Of a stretch of 64,000 nucleotides of DNA, positions 24,218-32,980 are shown piece after piece (position 1 is the stretch's first letter; each line of letters opens with the position of its first letter). This stretch comes from Stagnimonas sp965279705 (GTDB lineage: Bacteria > Pseudomonadota > Gammaproteobacteria > Nevskiales > Nevskiaceae). Both the position numbers and the translations under genes were made by a program. The stretch spans positions 2,170,001 to 2,234,000 of the forward strand of contig OZ257257.1 of assembly GCA_965279705.1 (NCBI GenBank), given 5' to 3'. The notes below the pieces were generated by a model that searched no databases, had not been told where the DNA came from, and worked only from the letters and a program-made list of their open reading frames with translations.

Positions 24218-25540
24218 TTAGCCTGCGGCCTGTGCCTGCGGATTCAAGAGCGTTTCGAGCGACTGCGGTGTATCGGTGATGGCAGCACCCGCCACCAACG
24301 TATCGACCACCTGGTCTTCCAGTACTACGGCACGCAGACCTTGCAAAAGGTCAGGGCGCGAACGATAGAACTGCTTGACCTGCTCGGGCTGCTCGTAATC
24401 AGTCGCCATTTCGTTCAAGGTCTGCTCGACCTTGCTGTCGTCCAGGGTGATGCCCTTGGATTTGATGACTTCGCCGATCAGCAGGCCGAGTGCGACGCGG
24501 CGCTTGGCGGTGGCCTCGAACAAGGCATCCGGCAGCAGCTCCTGGGCTTTTTCAGCCGTGAGCTTGCCCATGTTCATGCGATTGGCTGCTTCTTCGCGCA
24601 AGCGCGGCAGCTCCTGAGTGATCAGACCCTGCGGCACGTCGATTGGGTGTGCGGCCAGAAGTTGATCGAGCACCTGCGCTTTCACGCGCCCCTTGATCGC
24701 CTTGTTGCGCTCGTTTTCCAGTGCAATGCGGCTCTTGGCACGCAAAGCAGCCTCGCCGTCGGCTCCCTCGACGCCGTGGGCTTTCAGGAACTCCGCGTCG
24801 TCCAGCGCCGGCAACACCAGCTCTTTCACGGTCTTCAGCGTCACATCGAACTGCGCGGTCTTGCCCTTGAGTGCTTCGGCGCGGTAGTCCTCGGGGAAGC
24901 TCACATCGACGGTGAAGCTCTCGCCTGCGCTGTGGCCGACCATGCCCTTCTCTAGATCCGGCAGGAACTGCCCGGTGCCGACCTCGAAGCTCACGCCCTC
25001 GCCCTTGCCGCCCTGGAAAGCCTCACCATCGAGCTTTCCCTCGAAATCCACCGTCACCTGATCGCCATCTGCAGCGGCGCGGCTCACTTCGGAGAAGCTC
25101 TTGCGGGCACGGCGCAGGTTTTCGATCAGGCGATCGACGTCGGGCTCGGTGATTTCGACCACCGGGCGGCTCACCACAAAGCTGTCGAGCTTGTCGAGCG
25201 TGATGTCGGGGTAGACATCGAAGTGAGCGGTGTATTCGAGGCCTTCGGCTGCGTTGCCGATCTCGATACGCGGCTGGCCCGCAGGCTGCACCTGCGCCTT
25301 GTCGAGCGCTTCACCATAGGTCTGGCTGACGAGATCGTTCATCACCTCGTAGCGCGCGGCATCTTTGTACTGCGCCTCGATCATCTTCATCGGCGCCTTG
25401 CCCGGGCGGAAGCCCGGCATCTTGGCGCGCGAGGCCATGCGCTTCATGCGCTCGGTGACAGCTTTTTCGACGCGCTCGGCGGGGATCTGGACGCGCAGGC
25501 TGCGGGCGAGGCCGGTTTGGGATTCGAGTTGGACTTGCAT
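24218..25540 (-). CDS. tig: Trigger factor, ribosome-associated chaperone
   Basis: Trigger factor binds ribosomal protein L23 at the tunnel exit and assists folding of nascent chains. The 440-residue protein has the N-terminal ribosome-binding domain with the signature GFRPGKAPMKMIE near residue 45. A FKBP-type PPIase domain spans roughly residues 150-245 (GDQVTVDFEGKLDGEAFQGG). A long helical C-terminal chaperone domain follows, with the usual Gln/Ala-rich end. The ATG at 25540 starts MQVQLESQTGLARSL. It lies between tRNA-Leu and clpP, as in many betaproteobacteria and gammaproteobacteria. Confidence 0.96.
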   Translation of the reverse strand: MQVQLESQTGLARSLRVQIPAERVEKAVTERMKRMASRAKMPGFRPGKAPMKMIEAQYKDAARYEVMNDLVSQTYGEALDKAQVQPAGQPRIEIGNAAEGLEYTAHFDVYPDITLDKLDSFVVSRPVVEITEPDVDRLIENLRRARKSFSEVSRAAADGDQVTVDFEGKLDGEAFQGGKGEGVSFEVGTGQFLPDLEKGMVGHSAGESFTVDVSFPEDYRAEALKGKTAQFDVTLKTVKELVLPALDDAEFLKAHGVEGADGEAALRAKSRIALENERNKAIKGRVKAQVLDQLLAAHPIDVPQGLITQELPRLREEAANRMNMGKLTAEKAQELLPDALFEATAKRRVALGLLIGEVIKSKGITLDDSKVEQTLNEMATDYEQPEQVKQFYRSRPDLLQGLRAVVLEDQVVDTLVAGAAITDTPQSLETLLNPQAQAAG

Positions 25541-25634
25541 GGTGGTTTCGTTAATTTAAGTTGTGGCCCGCAAACGGTCAGTGAAAAAGCACAGCGCAGA
25601 GTAATTTGCCAGACCTCCGCTCATGCTGGCGTCT

Positions 25635-25668
25635 CTGTCGGGAACATCCAATAGGACATTCCCGACAG
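25635..25668 (-). terminator. Hairpin downstream of tRNA-Leu
   Basis: A 10-bp perfect stem CTGTCGGGAA/TTCCCGACAG with a 14-base loop starts 10 bases after the tRNA 3' end. It lacks a clear U-tract, so it may be a rho-assisted terminator or processing signal. Confidence 0.6.
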
Positions 25669-25678
25669 CTCCCAAGTC

Positions 25679-25763
25679 TGGTGCGAAAGGCGAGACTCGA
25701 ACTCGCACGGGTTGCCCCGCTGGAACCTAAATCCAGTGCGTCTACCAATTCCGCCACATTCGC
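25679..25763 (-). tRNA. tRNA-Leu (anticodon TAG)
   Basis: An 85-base class II tRNA with encoded CCA. The D region GCGGAATTGGTAGACGC is the leucine pattern. The anticodon stem-loop is CTGGA-TTTAGGT-TCCAG (anticodon TAG). A variable arm and T arm GCGAG-TTCGAGT-CTCGC follow. The acceptor stem has one U-U mismatch at the sixth pair. It reads CUA and, by wobble, other CUN leucine codons, and lies upstream of tig. Confidence 0.96.
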
Positions 25764-25853
25764 GGGGCGCGGAGTATAGCAGCGGCTTGTCGTGGGTTTT
25801 CGCCCACATTCCGACAGGTCAAAAACTGCCCAGAAAAACTTTCTCCGATGTTA

Positions 25854-25882
25854 TTTACAAATGCGAATAATTAGCATTAACT
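25854..25882 (+). promoter_or_regulatory. Fur-regulated promoter of the heme uptake unit
   Basis: A -35-like TTTACA (25854-25859) and -10-like TTAACT (25877-25882) lie 17 bases apart. Between them, at 25860-25878, is the 19-base AATGCGAATAATTAGCATT, an imperfect palindrome that closely resembles a Fur box. Fur with iron bound here would cover the promoter, so the downstream hemP-hmuU-hmuV genes are probably iron-repressed. The match is by eye to the known Fur pattern. Confidence 0.72.
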
Positions 25883-25912
25883 ATGAATGCACCCTCTGCC
25901 GAGACATTCGCT

Positions 25913-26119
25913 ATGAGCACTCTGTCCCTTCAACGCCCCAGCCTTTTCTCTCTCGCTCCCTCACTCGGCTTGGCCCGTGCCCAGCCGCAGCAGGGCAGCA
26001 AGCCGCGCCTGCGTAGTGAAGATCTGTTTCGCAATGGCTGCGAACTCATCATCGAGCATCGCGGTGAGGAATACCGCCTCAAGTTGACCCGCAACGACAA
26101 GCTCATTCTCAACAAGTGA
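25913..26119 (+). CDS. hemP: Hemin uptake protein HemP
   Basis: A small protein of the HemP family, found at the head of heme-uptake loci and needed for heme use in some bacteria. The 68-residue product ends with the family core LIIEHRGEEYRLKLTRNDKLILNK; the first 30 residues are variable. I chose the ATG at 25913 (MSTLSLQRPSLF) because the upstream in-frame ATG at 25883 would start immediately after the predicted -10 box; if that promoter is wrong the longer 78-residue form is possible. It is followed 46 bases later by the permease gene of a heme-type ABC importer, and a Fur box lies just upstream. Confidence 0.88.
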   Translation: MSTLSLQRPSLFSLAPSLGLARAQPQQGSKPRLRSEDLFRNGCELIIEHRGEEYRLKLTRNDKLILNK

Positions 26120-26165
26120 GATGCAAGTGATGTGATTGGGCGGTGCAGGCAGCAATAATGTCTGC

Positions 26166-27179
26166 ATGTATCGCTCCGGCATCCTGACGATTGGATTCAT
26201 CCTCCTTGCTGCCGCGGCACTTCTGGGTCTGGTTGTCGGTGCCTCGGCCCTGACGCCGACCCAGCTCTGGCAAGTGACCACCGGCACCCTGCCAGGCAGT
26301 GAGGAGTGGATGCGCGCTGTGGTGCTGGATGTGCGCCTGCCGCGCGTACTGTTGGCTTTGGCCATCGGCGCCAGTCTCTCGCAAAGTGGCGTGGTGTTGC
26401 AGGCACTATTCCGCAATCCTCTGGCCGAGCAGAGCCTGCTGGGTATTTCCGGTGGTGCGGCACTTGCTGCCGCTGGCTGGCTGGTGATTGTGCCCCTTCT
26501 GTCTCTCCAGACCGGCTGGCTGGATCTGATCGCCCTGCCTTTGTCTGCCTTGCTCGGCGCACTGCTTGCCGCCTGGGTGGTCATCCGCATTGCCCGCACG
26601 GGCAGCATGACCGACGTTTCCACCTTGCTGCTGGCAGGCATTTCGATCAATGCCTTGGCAGGCGCAGGCATTGCGCTGCTGCAAACGCTGGCCAGCGACG
26701 CGGCCCTACGGGATCTCACCCTCTGGTTTTACGGCAGCCTTGGGCGCGCTGGATGGTCTGAGTTGGCGGTGGGGCTACCGCTGCTGCTGGGCATCTCGTT
26801 ATGGCTGCCGCGTGAAGCGCGGGCGCTGGATGCCCTTCTACTGGGCGAGGCGGAAGCCGCGCACCTCGGCGTGCGCATCGAGTCGCTAAAGCGACGCCTG
26901 CTATTGCTGGTTTCACTGACTGCGGCTGTTTCGGTCGCACTCGCAGGCATCATCGGATTCATCGGCTTGATCGTGCCGCACTTGCTGCGCCGCTTGCTGG
27001 GGCCCGGACACCGCCTGCTGCTGCCTGCTTCCGGCTTGTTTGGTGCCGCGCTACTAATCGTTGCCGATATGGCTGCGCGTACGGTTTTCGCGCCGCTGGA
27101 AGTCCCCGTCGGCGTACTCACCGCATTGCTGGGTGTACCGCTGTTTCTTGGCCTGCTGCGCTCCCGGTACTCTGCATGA
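26166..27179 (+). CDS. hmuU: FecCD-type ABC transporter permease, heme/iron uptake
   Basis: The inner-membrane permease of a BtuC/FecCD-type importer. The 337-residue protein is highly hydrophobic with about ten TM helices. It shows LPRVLLALAIGASLSQSGVV, RNPLAEQSLLGISGGAAL and GIIGFIGLIVPHLLRRLLG, the family's coupling and pore segments. I chose the ATG at 26166 (MYRSGILTIG); a TTG at 26136 in frame is less likely. The context (Fur box, HemP, ATPase with an ATGA overlap) points to heme as substrate, but siderophore or cobalamin import cannot be excluded. No periplasmic binding protein or TonB-dependent receptor gene lies next to it. Confidence 0.88.
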   Translation: MYRSGILTIGFILLAAAALLGLVVGASALTPTQLWQVTTGTLPGSEEWMRAVVLDVRLPRVLLALAIGASLSQSGVVLQALFRNPLAEQSLLGISGGAALAAAGWLVIVPLLSLQTGWLDLIALPLSALLGALLAAWVVIRIARTGSMTDVSTLLLAGISINALAGAGIALLQTLASDAALRDLTLWFYGSLGRAGWSELAVGLPLLLGISLWLPREARALDALLLGEAEAAHLGVRIESLKRRLLLLVSLTAAVSVALAGIIGFIGLIVPHLLRRLLGPGHRLLLPASGLFGAALLIVADMAARTVFAPLEVPVGVLTALLGVPLFLGLLRSRYSA

Positions 27180-28003
27180 GCTTGCTGACGGCAGAAAGGA
27201 TCAGCGTCGAACGCGCAGGCCGCGTGCTGCTGGCTGATGCCAGCATCCAGCTTGCAGCGGGCGAACTGCACGTGCTGCTTGGGCCCAATGGTGCGGGCAA
27301 AACCACTCTGCTACGTGCTCTCTCTGGCGAGTGGCCGACGTGCACAGGGGAAATCAGCCTGAGCAACGATGCACTACCGCGACTCGACGCGCCGCAACAG
27401 GCCCGCCGTCGCGCCGTGTTGCCGCAGCAGGATGCACTCGCGTTTGGTTTCACCGTGCGGGAACTCATCACACTCGGCCGGCATGCGGCAGTCGACCAGC
27501 GCCCCGACACCACGAGGCAAGTCATCGCCGCCGTGTTGCAGGCCACAGATACCGCGCATTTGGCAGAGCGCCGCTACCCGGAACTCTCCGGTGGCGAACG
27601 CCGTCGCGCCCAACTGGCACGCGTGCTGGCGCAAGTCTGGGATGTGCCGCAGGCGGTGCTGCTGCTTGACGAACCCGTCCATAGCCTCGATCTCGGCCAT
27701 CAGCATGCCGTGCTCGCGTTATTGCGCACATTGGCAGCCAAGGGCTTTGCGATTCTGGCGAGCCTGCATGAACTCAACCTGGCAGCAGCCTACGCCCAGC
27801 GCATCAGCTTGATGCAGTCAGGCCGCGTCGTGGCGAGCGGCACCCCAGAGACCGTGCTGAATGCCGCAAGCCTCAAGTCCCTGTATGGCGATGACTTGGG
27901 ATTTACCGCCATCGAAAATGCCGGTTCGCGGCAATGGCTCACGGCGGCCGAACCGACTGGGTCAGCTATCACCACCGCAGGCCCGGGCGCAGCACGAAGC
28001 TGA
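27176..28003 (+). CDS. hmuV: Heme-type ABC transporter ATP-binding protein
   Basis: The cytoplasmic ATPase driving the FecCD-type permease. The 275-residue protein has Walker A LLGPNGAGKTTLLRALSG near residue 38, the signature LSGGERRRAQLARVLA, Walker B VLLLDEPVHSLDLG and a switch histidine in ILASLHELNLAAA. The DEPVHSLDL wording is common in HmuV-type ATPases. Its ATG overlaps the permease stop by 4 bases, so the two are translationally coupled. The unit appears to end here; the receptor protein gene 80 bases on is probably separate. Confidence 0.9.
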   Translation: MSLLTAERISVERAGRVLLADASIQLAAGELHVLLGPNGAGKTTLLRALSGEWPTCTGEISLSNDALPRLDAPQQARRRAVLPQQDALAFGFTVRELITLGRHAAVDQRPDTTRQVIAAVLQATDTAHLAERRYPELSGGERRRAQLARVLAQVWDVPQAVLLLDEPVHSLDLGHQHAVLALLRTLAAKGFAILASLHELNLAAAYAQRISLMQSGRVVASGTPETVLNAASLKSLYGDDLGFTAIENAGSRQWLTAAEPTGSAITTAGPGAARS

Positions 28004-28082
28004 GCTGTGCTCGGCTATGATGCGTTACTTGCACAATCCGCCCTAAGCAACTGATCCGTCACCTCTTCCCTGCCCCATCCGC

Positions 28083-31000
28083 ATGGCCAAAGCAGATACA
28101 TCCAGGGCGCACAAAGCAACTCAGGGGGGAGCGGCTGGCTTGGGGCTGACGCAAAGCCTGCAATTCAAACTCGGCGTACTGTTTCTGCTGGCGCTGCTGC
28201 TGCTGGCGAGCGGCGCCTATCTGGCCAGCCGCACTCTGGTGCAGGAAAAGCTGCTGGACGAGAACTTTCGTTACGAGCAGGAGGCAGGCCTGCGGCTCAC
28301 CGCCGATTTGCGCGCCCTGATTGGCGATGCGCAAGCACTTGCTGGCGTGCTGGCCAATCTGGCAACCGACCCTGACTTGCGGCTTGAACAGCTGCGTAGT
28401 GCAGGCCCAACACTACTGAAGAACAGGCCAAGTGGACAGCTGGTTACCAGCCTGGGCATCTGGCCGGAGCCCAACAAGTTTGCCGGGGCGGGCGAGCGCG
28501 GCAGTCTTTATTGGGTGCGCGACGGCAACGGCGTGCTCGGTGCGCGCAACGACTACAACGATGCCCGCAGCGCGCCGTATTTTCGCGAGCGCTGGTACAC
28601 CCCCGCGCGTTTTCTACCCGCAGGGCGCGGCATGTGGACCGACCGCCGACTCGAACCCCTGGTCAGCCGCTATGTGCTGACCTTCGTCGTGCCCATTCGT
28701 CAGGGCAATACGTTTGTCGGTGTGGCCACGGTCTCCCTCGATGCCGCCGCCTTGAACGAGCGTTTCGGCTCGCTGGTCTCCGAGGTGGGCGGCTATGCAC
28801 TGCTTCTCGACGGCGGCCAGCGGTTGATCGGCGCATCGCCCTCCACCAAAGCCGCGTTCGGCACCAACATCCCGCTGGGCACCACCTTGGCAACACTCGC
28901 CAAATCACTGCCAGCCTACTCCCCGCTCGCCATTGCCGCGTTTAAACGCAGCGAGGCGCAACGGGCAGCGATGACACAGTCAAATCGCTACGACGCCAAG
29001 CAGGTGTCGGCGCTCAAGGACAGCACGCGCGAACTCTCGCGGCAGGAGGCCGATGACATCCTGACCGGACTCTGGTCCGCTGAGTTGCCGGCGCCGTTGC
29101 AAGTGGGCGGCGAGCGCGATGCGCTGGAGTCAGACCCGGTATTGAAAGACACCGCCTGGGCTTCGAGCTTCGACCTCAAGAATCCGGCGTGGACCGTTGT
29201 GCGCGTTACGCCCGCCAACGAGGGTTTCGGCGGTGCCAGCTATCTGTTCCGGCAGTCCCTGGTCGTCACCTTGGGACTGGTCACGCTGACGCTGGTGCTG
29301 GCATTTTTCGCGCTGCGGGCGCTGGTGATCCGCCCACTGCGGCACATGATCGACCAGCTGGCCGGCAGCAGCAGCGTCGAGGACGCGCTCAGCATCGTGC
29401 TCGATGCTTCGGCACGCAACGAAGTCGGCATGCTCGCGCACTGGCAAAACGAACGCATCCGCCAGCTGCGAGAGGCCATGGACCACGCACGCGCCGCCAA
29501 GTCCCAGCTTTCGGCTGAATCCAACGAAAAAAAGCATGCGCAGGAACAGCTCTCGCGTGCGCAAGAACGTGCAGCTCTTGCCCTGCAATCGGTATCGGAT
29601 GCGGTGGTGACAACCGACGAGCAAGGCCGCGTCGAAGACATGAACATCGCCGCCGAAACGCTCACCGGCATCACCCTGCGCGAATCGCGCGGCAAGCCGC
29701 TGACCGAGGTCGTGAGACTGCGCAGCACCGGCAGCGAGGACTATCAAAATCTCGCGCTGCAGGCGATCGAACGCGGTGTTCGCCTCGATTACAGCAGCGG
29801 CATCGTGCTGCACCCGCACAGCGGTGAGCCGCGCGAACTGGTGCTCAATGGCTCACCGCTGCGCTCGCGCGGACGCATGGTCGGCGCGGTGCTGGTGTTC
29901 CACGAACTCACCCGTCGCGAAGCCCGCGAAGTGAGCGAGACCTTTGCCGCCGCCAGCCGCCATCAGCAGGATCTGCTCACCGGCCTCGCGACCCGCGCAG
30001 TCTGCGAGCGTCGCGTCGGCCTGCTGGCCGAACAAGCCCGCGTCTCCGGCTTGACGCACGGGCTGGTGTTTCTCGATGTGGATCATCTCAAGCGCATCAA
30101 CGACAGCGGCGGCCAGGCCGCGGGTGACGATGTGCTGGTTCGCGTTGCCGAAACCCTGATGCAATCGGCACCAGCCGCCAAGGATGTCTATCGCATTGCG
30201 GCCGACCAGTTCGTAGTGCTGGCCGAGTCGGTGGACGAGGCCGGTATCACCGCTCTGGCAGAACACCTGCGCGCGCAATTGGCAGGCACTCGTTTTTACT
30301 GGGAATCGCAGTATTTCAGTGTCACCGCCAGTTTCGGTGCGGTGCTGCTCGATACGGAGACGCCTTCTGCCATCGAAGCCATGCGTCGCGCTGACGACGC
30401 CTGCGCGGCGGCGAAGCGGGCCGGCCGCAATTGCGTAAGGCTCTATGACCCGCGCATGGACCGTCTCGGTCGCATCGTCGATGACGACAGCTGGGTGCGC
30501 TGCATCAAGCGCGGCCTGTCGGACAATCTCTTCCATCTGCGCACGCAATGGATCATGGCCGGCAAGGACTACACCGCCGAGGGCCAGGTCTACGAAGTGC
30601 TGCTGGCGCTGGAAGACGAAGAGGGTTTCTGGGCTTCGCCCGCCGCCTTCATGCCGGTGGCCGAGCGGCATCATCTGACCACCGCTATCGACCGCTGGGT
30701 GATCGAACAGACCTTGCGTCATCTCGAAGAAAACCCGGTGCTGATCGAGACGCTGGCGTTCTGCTGCATCAATCTTTCAACGGCCAGCCTGGCAGACCCG
30801 GAGTTCCTCGACTTCATCGCCACCTGCATCGAGAAATATCCGCAGTTCGCCAACAAGCTGTGTTTCGAGCTGCGCGAGCCGAGCCTGACCGATCATCCGC
30901 GCGAGGCTGCACTGTGCTGCGACGTGCTGCACCGCATGGGTTGCCGCCTGTCGATCGACCACTACTTCGGCCGCAATCTTTCCGACCTCACGCTGCTGCG

Positions 31001-31244
31001 CAAGCTGCCCATCGACTTCGTCAAGCTCGATGCACAGGGCTTCAAGAACCTGGGCACGGACCCGGTCGAGCAGATGCTGGCGGAGTCGATTTTGCGCATC
31101 GTGCGCCACCTGCAACGGCGCATCATCGTCAACAACATCGACGACGCCAGCATGATGGAAACCTGGAAGAAACTGGGCGCGGACTACTTCCAGGGCTATG
31201 CGTTTGCCAAGCCGACGCCGGTGCCGTTTCTCCCACCCAACTGA
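28083..31244 (+). CDS. Membrane receptor with Cache, HAMP, PAS, degenerate GGDEF and EAL domains
   Basis: A 1053-residue signalling protein. Order: TM1 (about 28-50), a large periplasmic dCache-like sensor (RWYTPARFLPAGRGMWTDRR), TM2 (about 392-412), HAMP, coiled coil, PAS (about 495-610, VSDAVVTTDEQGRVEDMN), GGDEF (about 625-795) and EAL (about 806-1053). The GGDEF motif reads AADQF near residue 707. In the EAL domain the entry motif is EVLLAL, DDFGTG is replaced by DHYFGR, and the usual AEGVE glutamate is replaced by NNID. QGY is kept. Both enzymatic activities are therefore probably lost. A role as a c-di-GMP sensor or scaffold is plausible, as for LapD-like proteins, but unproven. It is 5 bases from convergent recJ and 80 bases after hmuV. 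Confidence 0.9.
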   Translation: MAKADTSRAHKATQGGAAGLGLTQSLQFKLGVLFLLALLLLASGAYLASRTLVQEKLLDENFRYEQEAGLRLTADLRALIGDAQALAGVLANLATDPDLRLEQLRSAGPTLLKNRPSGQLVTSLGIWPEPNKFAGAGERGSLYWVRDGNGVLGARNDYNDARSAPYFRERWYTPARFLPAGRGMWTDRRLEPLVSRYVLTFVVPIRQGNTFVGVATVSLDAAALNERFGSLVSEVGGYALLLDGGQRLIGASPSTKAAFGTNIPLGTTLATLAKSLPAYSPLAIAAFKRSEAQRAAMTQSNRYDAKQVSALKDSTRELSRQEADDILTGLWSAELPAPLQVGGERDALESDPVLKDTAWASSFDLKNPAWTVVRVTPANEGFGGASYLFRQSLVVTLGLVTLTLVLAFFALRALVIRPLRHMIDQLAGSSSVEDALSIVLDASARNEVGMLAHWQNERIRQLREAMDHARAAKSQLSAESNEKKHAQEQLSRAQERAALALQSVSDAVVTTDEQGRVEDMNIAAETLTGITLRESRGKPLTEVVRLRSTGSEDYQNLALQAIERGVRLDYSSGIVLHPHSGEPRELVLNGSPLRSRGRMVGAVLVFHELTRREAREVSETFAAASRHQQDLLTGLATRAVCERRVGLLAEQARVSGLTHGLVFLDVDHLKRINDSGGQAAGDDVLVRVAETLMQSAPAAKDVYRIAADQFVVLAESVDEAGITALAEHLRAQLAGTRFYWESQYFSVTASFGAVLLDTETPSAIEAMRRADDACAAAKRAGRNCVRLYDPRMDRLGRIVDDDSWVRCIKRGLSDNLFHLRTQWIMAGKDYTAEGQVYEVLLALEDEEGFWASPAAFMPVAERHHLTTAIDRWVIEQTLRHLEENPVLIETLAFCCINLSTASLADPEFLDFIATCIEKYPQFANKLCFELREPSLTDHPREAALCCDVLHRMGCRLSIDHYFGRNLSDLTLLRKLPIDFVKLDAQGFKNLGTDPVEQMLAESILRIVRHLQRRIIVNNIDDASMMETWKKLGADYFQGYAFAKPTPVPFLPPN

Positions 31245-31249
31245 GTCAT

Positions 31250-32947
31250 CTACAGCAGTTGCACGACTCGCAATTGCAGCGTCTCGCTACCGTTATAGCG
31301 GTTGCACCCCAGCTGGTAGACGATCTGAATCACGCTGCCCACCGTCGGCGCGCGCGCAGCACCGCCAAAGTCAACGGCTTCCACGCTGACGCCATCGGCC
31401 GCCCGCAACTGGTAGCGCACATGCTGCTGCTCGCTGCCCATCAGTCGCACACCGCTGACGGTGAACACGCCCTCGAATACCGGCTCCTCGAAACCCTGCC
31501 CCCAAGGGCCGGCCTGCTCCAGGGATTTGGCTGTGTCGAGAACGAGTTCGCCTGCTTGCAGCGGGCCGTCGGTCAACAGGCTACGCTCGAGCGCAGCGGC
31601 AGATAGCGTGCGGCGACACACCGCTTCGAAAGCCGTGCAGAAGTCGGCATAGCCAGCCTCGGGCAAGGTCAGCCCCGCCGCCATGGCGTGGCCGCCAAAA
31701 CGAATGATGAGACCGGGATGCGCGACATCAACCGCCGCCATCGCATCGCGCACATTGAAGCCGGTGATGCTGCGCGCCGAGCCTTTCAGCACGCCCGCTT
31801 CCTCGGCACGTGCAAACGCAATCGCCGGCCGGTGATGGGCATCTTTCAGCTTGGAGGCGACGAGCCCGACGATGCCTTCGTGCCAGTGTTCGTCAAAGGC
31901 ACAGATGCCCACCGCCGTGCTATCCGCCGTGAGATCGAGCGCCTGCTCGGCCATCTCGGTGGTGCGCGTACGGCGCTCACGGTTGAGGCTGTCGAGTTGG
32001 CGCGCCAGGGGACGCGCCGCATCCAGGTTGCGCGCCAGCAGGCAGTCGATGCCGGTGCCCATGTCTTCGAGGCGACCCGCTGCATTCAGGCGCGGCCCGA
32101 GCACGAAGCCGAGATCGCTGGCAGTGAGTTTTTCGGGCGCGCGGCCGGCAACCTCCAGCAAGGCCAGCAGCCCGGGCTGTGCACGCCCGGCACGGATGCG
32201 TCGCAAGCCTTGTTCGACCAAGATGCGGTTGTTGTAGTCGAGCTGGGCGAGGTCGGCGACCGTGCCGAGCGCGACCAGATCCAGCAGCGTCGCCAGATTC
32301 GGTTCCACCAAAAGCGCGCCGCGCGTGCGCAGCTCTGCCCGTAGCGACAGCAGTAGATAGAACATCACGCCAACACCGGCCAGCGCCTTGCTGGCAAAGC
32401 CACAACCCGGCTGGTTGGGATTGACGATGGCATCCGCCGCCGGCAGCTCGGTGCCGGGCAGGTGATGGTCGGTGACGATGACCGTGAGCCCCAGCGCATT
32501 GGCATGCGCGACACCCGCGAGGCTGGCGATGCCGTTGTCCACCGTCACCAGCAGTTCCGCGCCGTTGGCGTGCGCCACGTCTACCAGTGCGGGGGACAAG
32601 CCATAGCCCATGCGAAAGCGGTCCGGCACCACATAGCCGACGTGCTTTGCCCCCAGCGCACTCAAGCCGAGTATCGCGACGGCAACGCCGGTTGCACCAT
32701 CGCAGTCGTAATCGCCGGCGATGACGATGCGGCGGTTGGCAGCGATGGCATCGGCCAGTAGGCGGCTGGCCTCGCCGATACCTTTGAGGCCCGAAGGCGG
32801 CAGCAAGTCCTTGAGATCTAGCGACAGCTGTTGCGGCAGCACGCTGCGCGCGGCGTAGAGCCGGCGCAGCAGCGGTGGCAAAGACGCAGGTAGCTGCTCG
32901 AACGTGCGCAGTTCCCGGCGATGCAGCGCCAGCGGCGTGGTGCTCAT
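31250..32947 (-). CDS. recJ: Single-stranded-DNA-specific exonuclease RecJ
   Basis: RecJ is a 5'-to-3' single-strand exonuclease of the DHH family used in recombination and mismatch repair. The 565-residue protein has the catalytic motifs IAGDYDCDGATGVAV, VTDHHLPGTELP and the DHHA1 glycine-rich segment IIRFGGHAMAAGLTLPE, followed by an OB domain. I chose the ATG at 32947 (MSTTPLALHRREL); a start at 32971 adds eight unlikely residues. It lies 33 bases downstream of the thrC stop, so it may be co-transcribed with alaC-hom-thrC. Confidence 0.95.
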   Translation of the reverse strand: MSTTPLALHRRELRTFEQLPASLPPLLRRLYAARSVLPQQLSLDLKDLLPPSGLKGIGEASRLLADAIAANRRIVIAGDYDCDGATGVAVAILGLSALGAKHVGYVVPDRFRMGYGLSPALVDVAHANGAELLVTVDNGIASLAGVAHANALGLTVIVTDHHLPGTELPAADAIVNPNQPGCGFASKALAGVGVMFYLLLSLRAELRTRGALLVEPNLATLLDLVALGTVADLAQLDYNNRILVEQGLRRIRAGRAQPGLLALLEVAGRAPEKLTASDLGFVLGPRLNAAGRLEDMGTGIDCLLARNLDAARPLARQLDSLNRERRTRTTEMAEQALDLTADSTAVGICAFDEHWHEGIVGLVASKLKDAHHRPAIAFARAEEAGVLKGSARSITGFNVRDAMAAVDVAHPGLIIRFGGHAMAAGLTLPEAGYADFCTAFEAVCRRTLSAAALERSLLTDGPLQAGELVLDTAKSLEQAGPWGQGFEEPVFEGVFTVSGVRLMGSEQQHVRYQLRAADGVSVEAVDFGGAARAPTVGSVIQIVYQLGCNRYNGSETLQLRVVQLL

Positions 32948-32980
32948 CGCCGGGTGCCGCGCGCTATGCAATGAGCGCGA

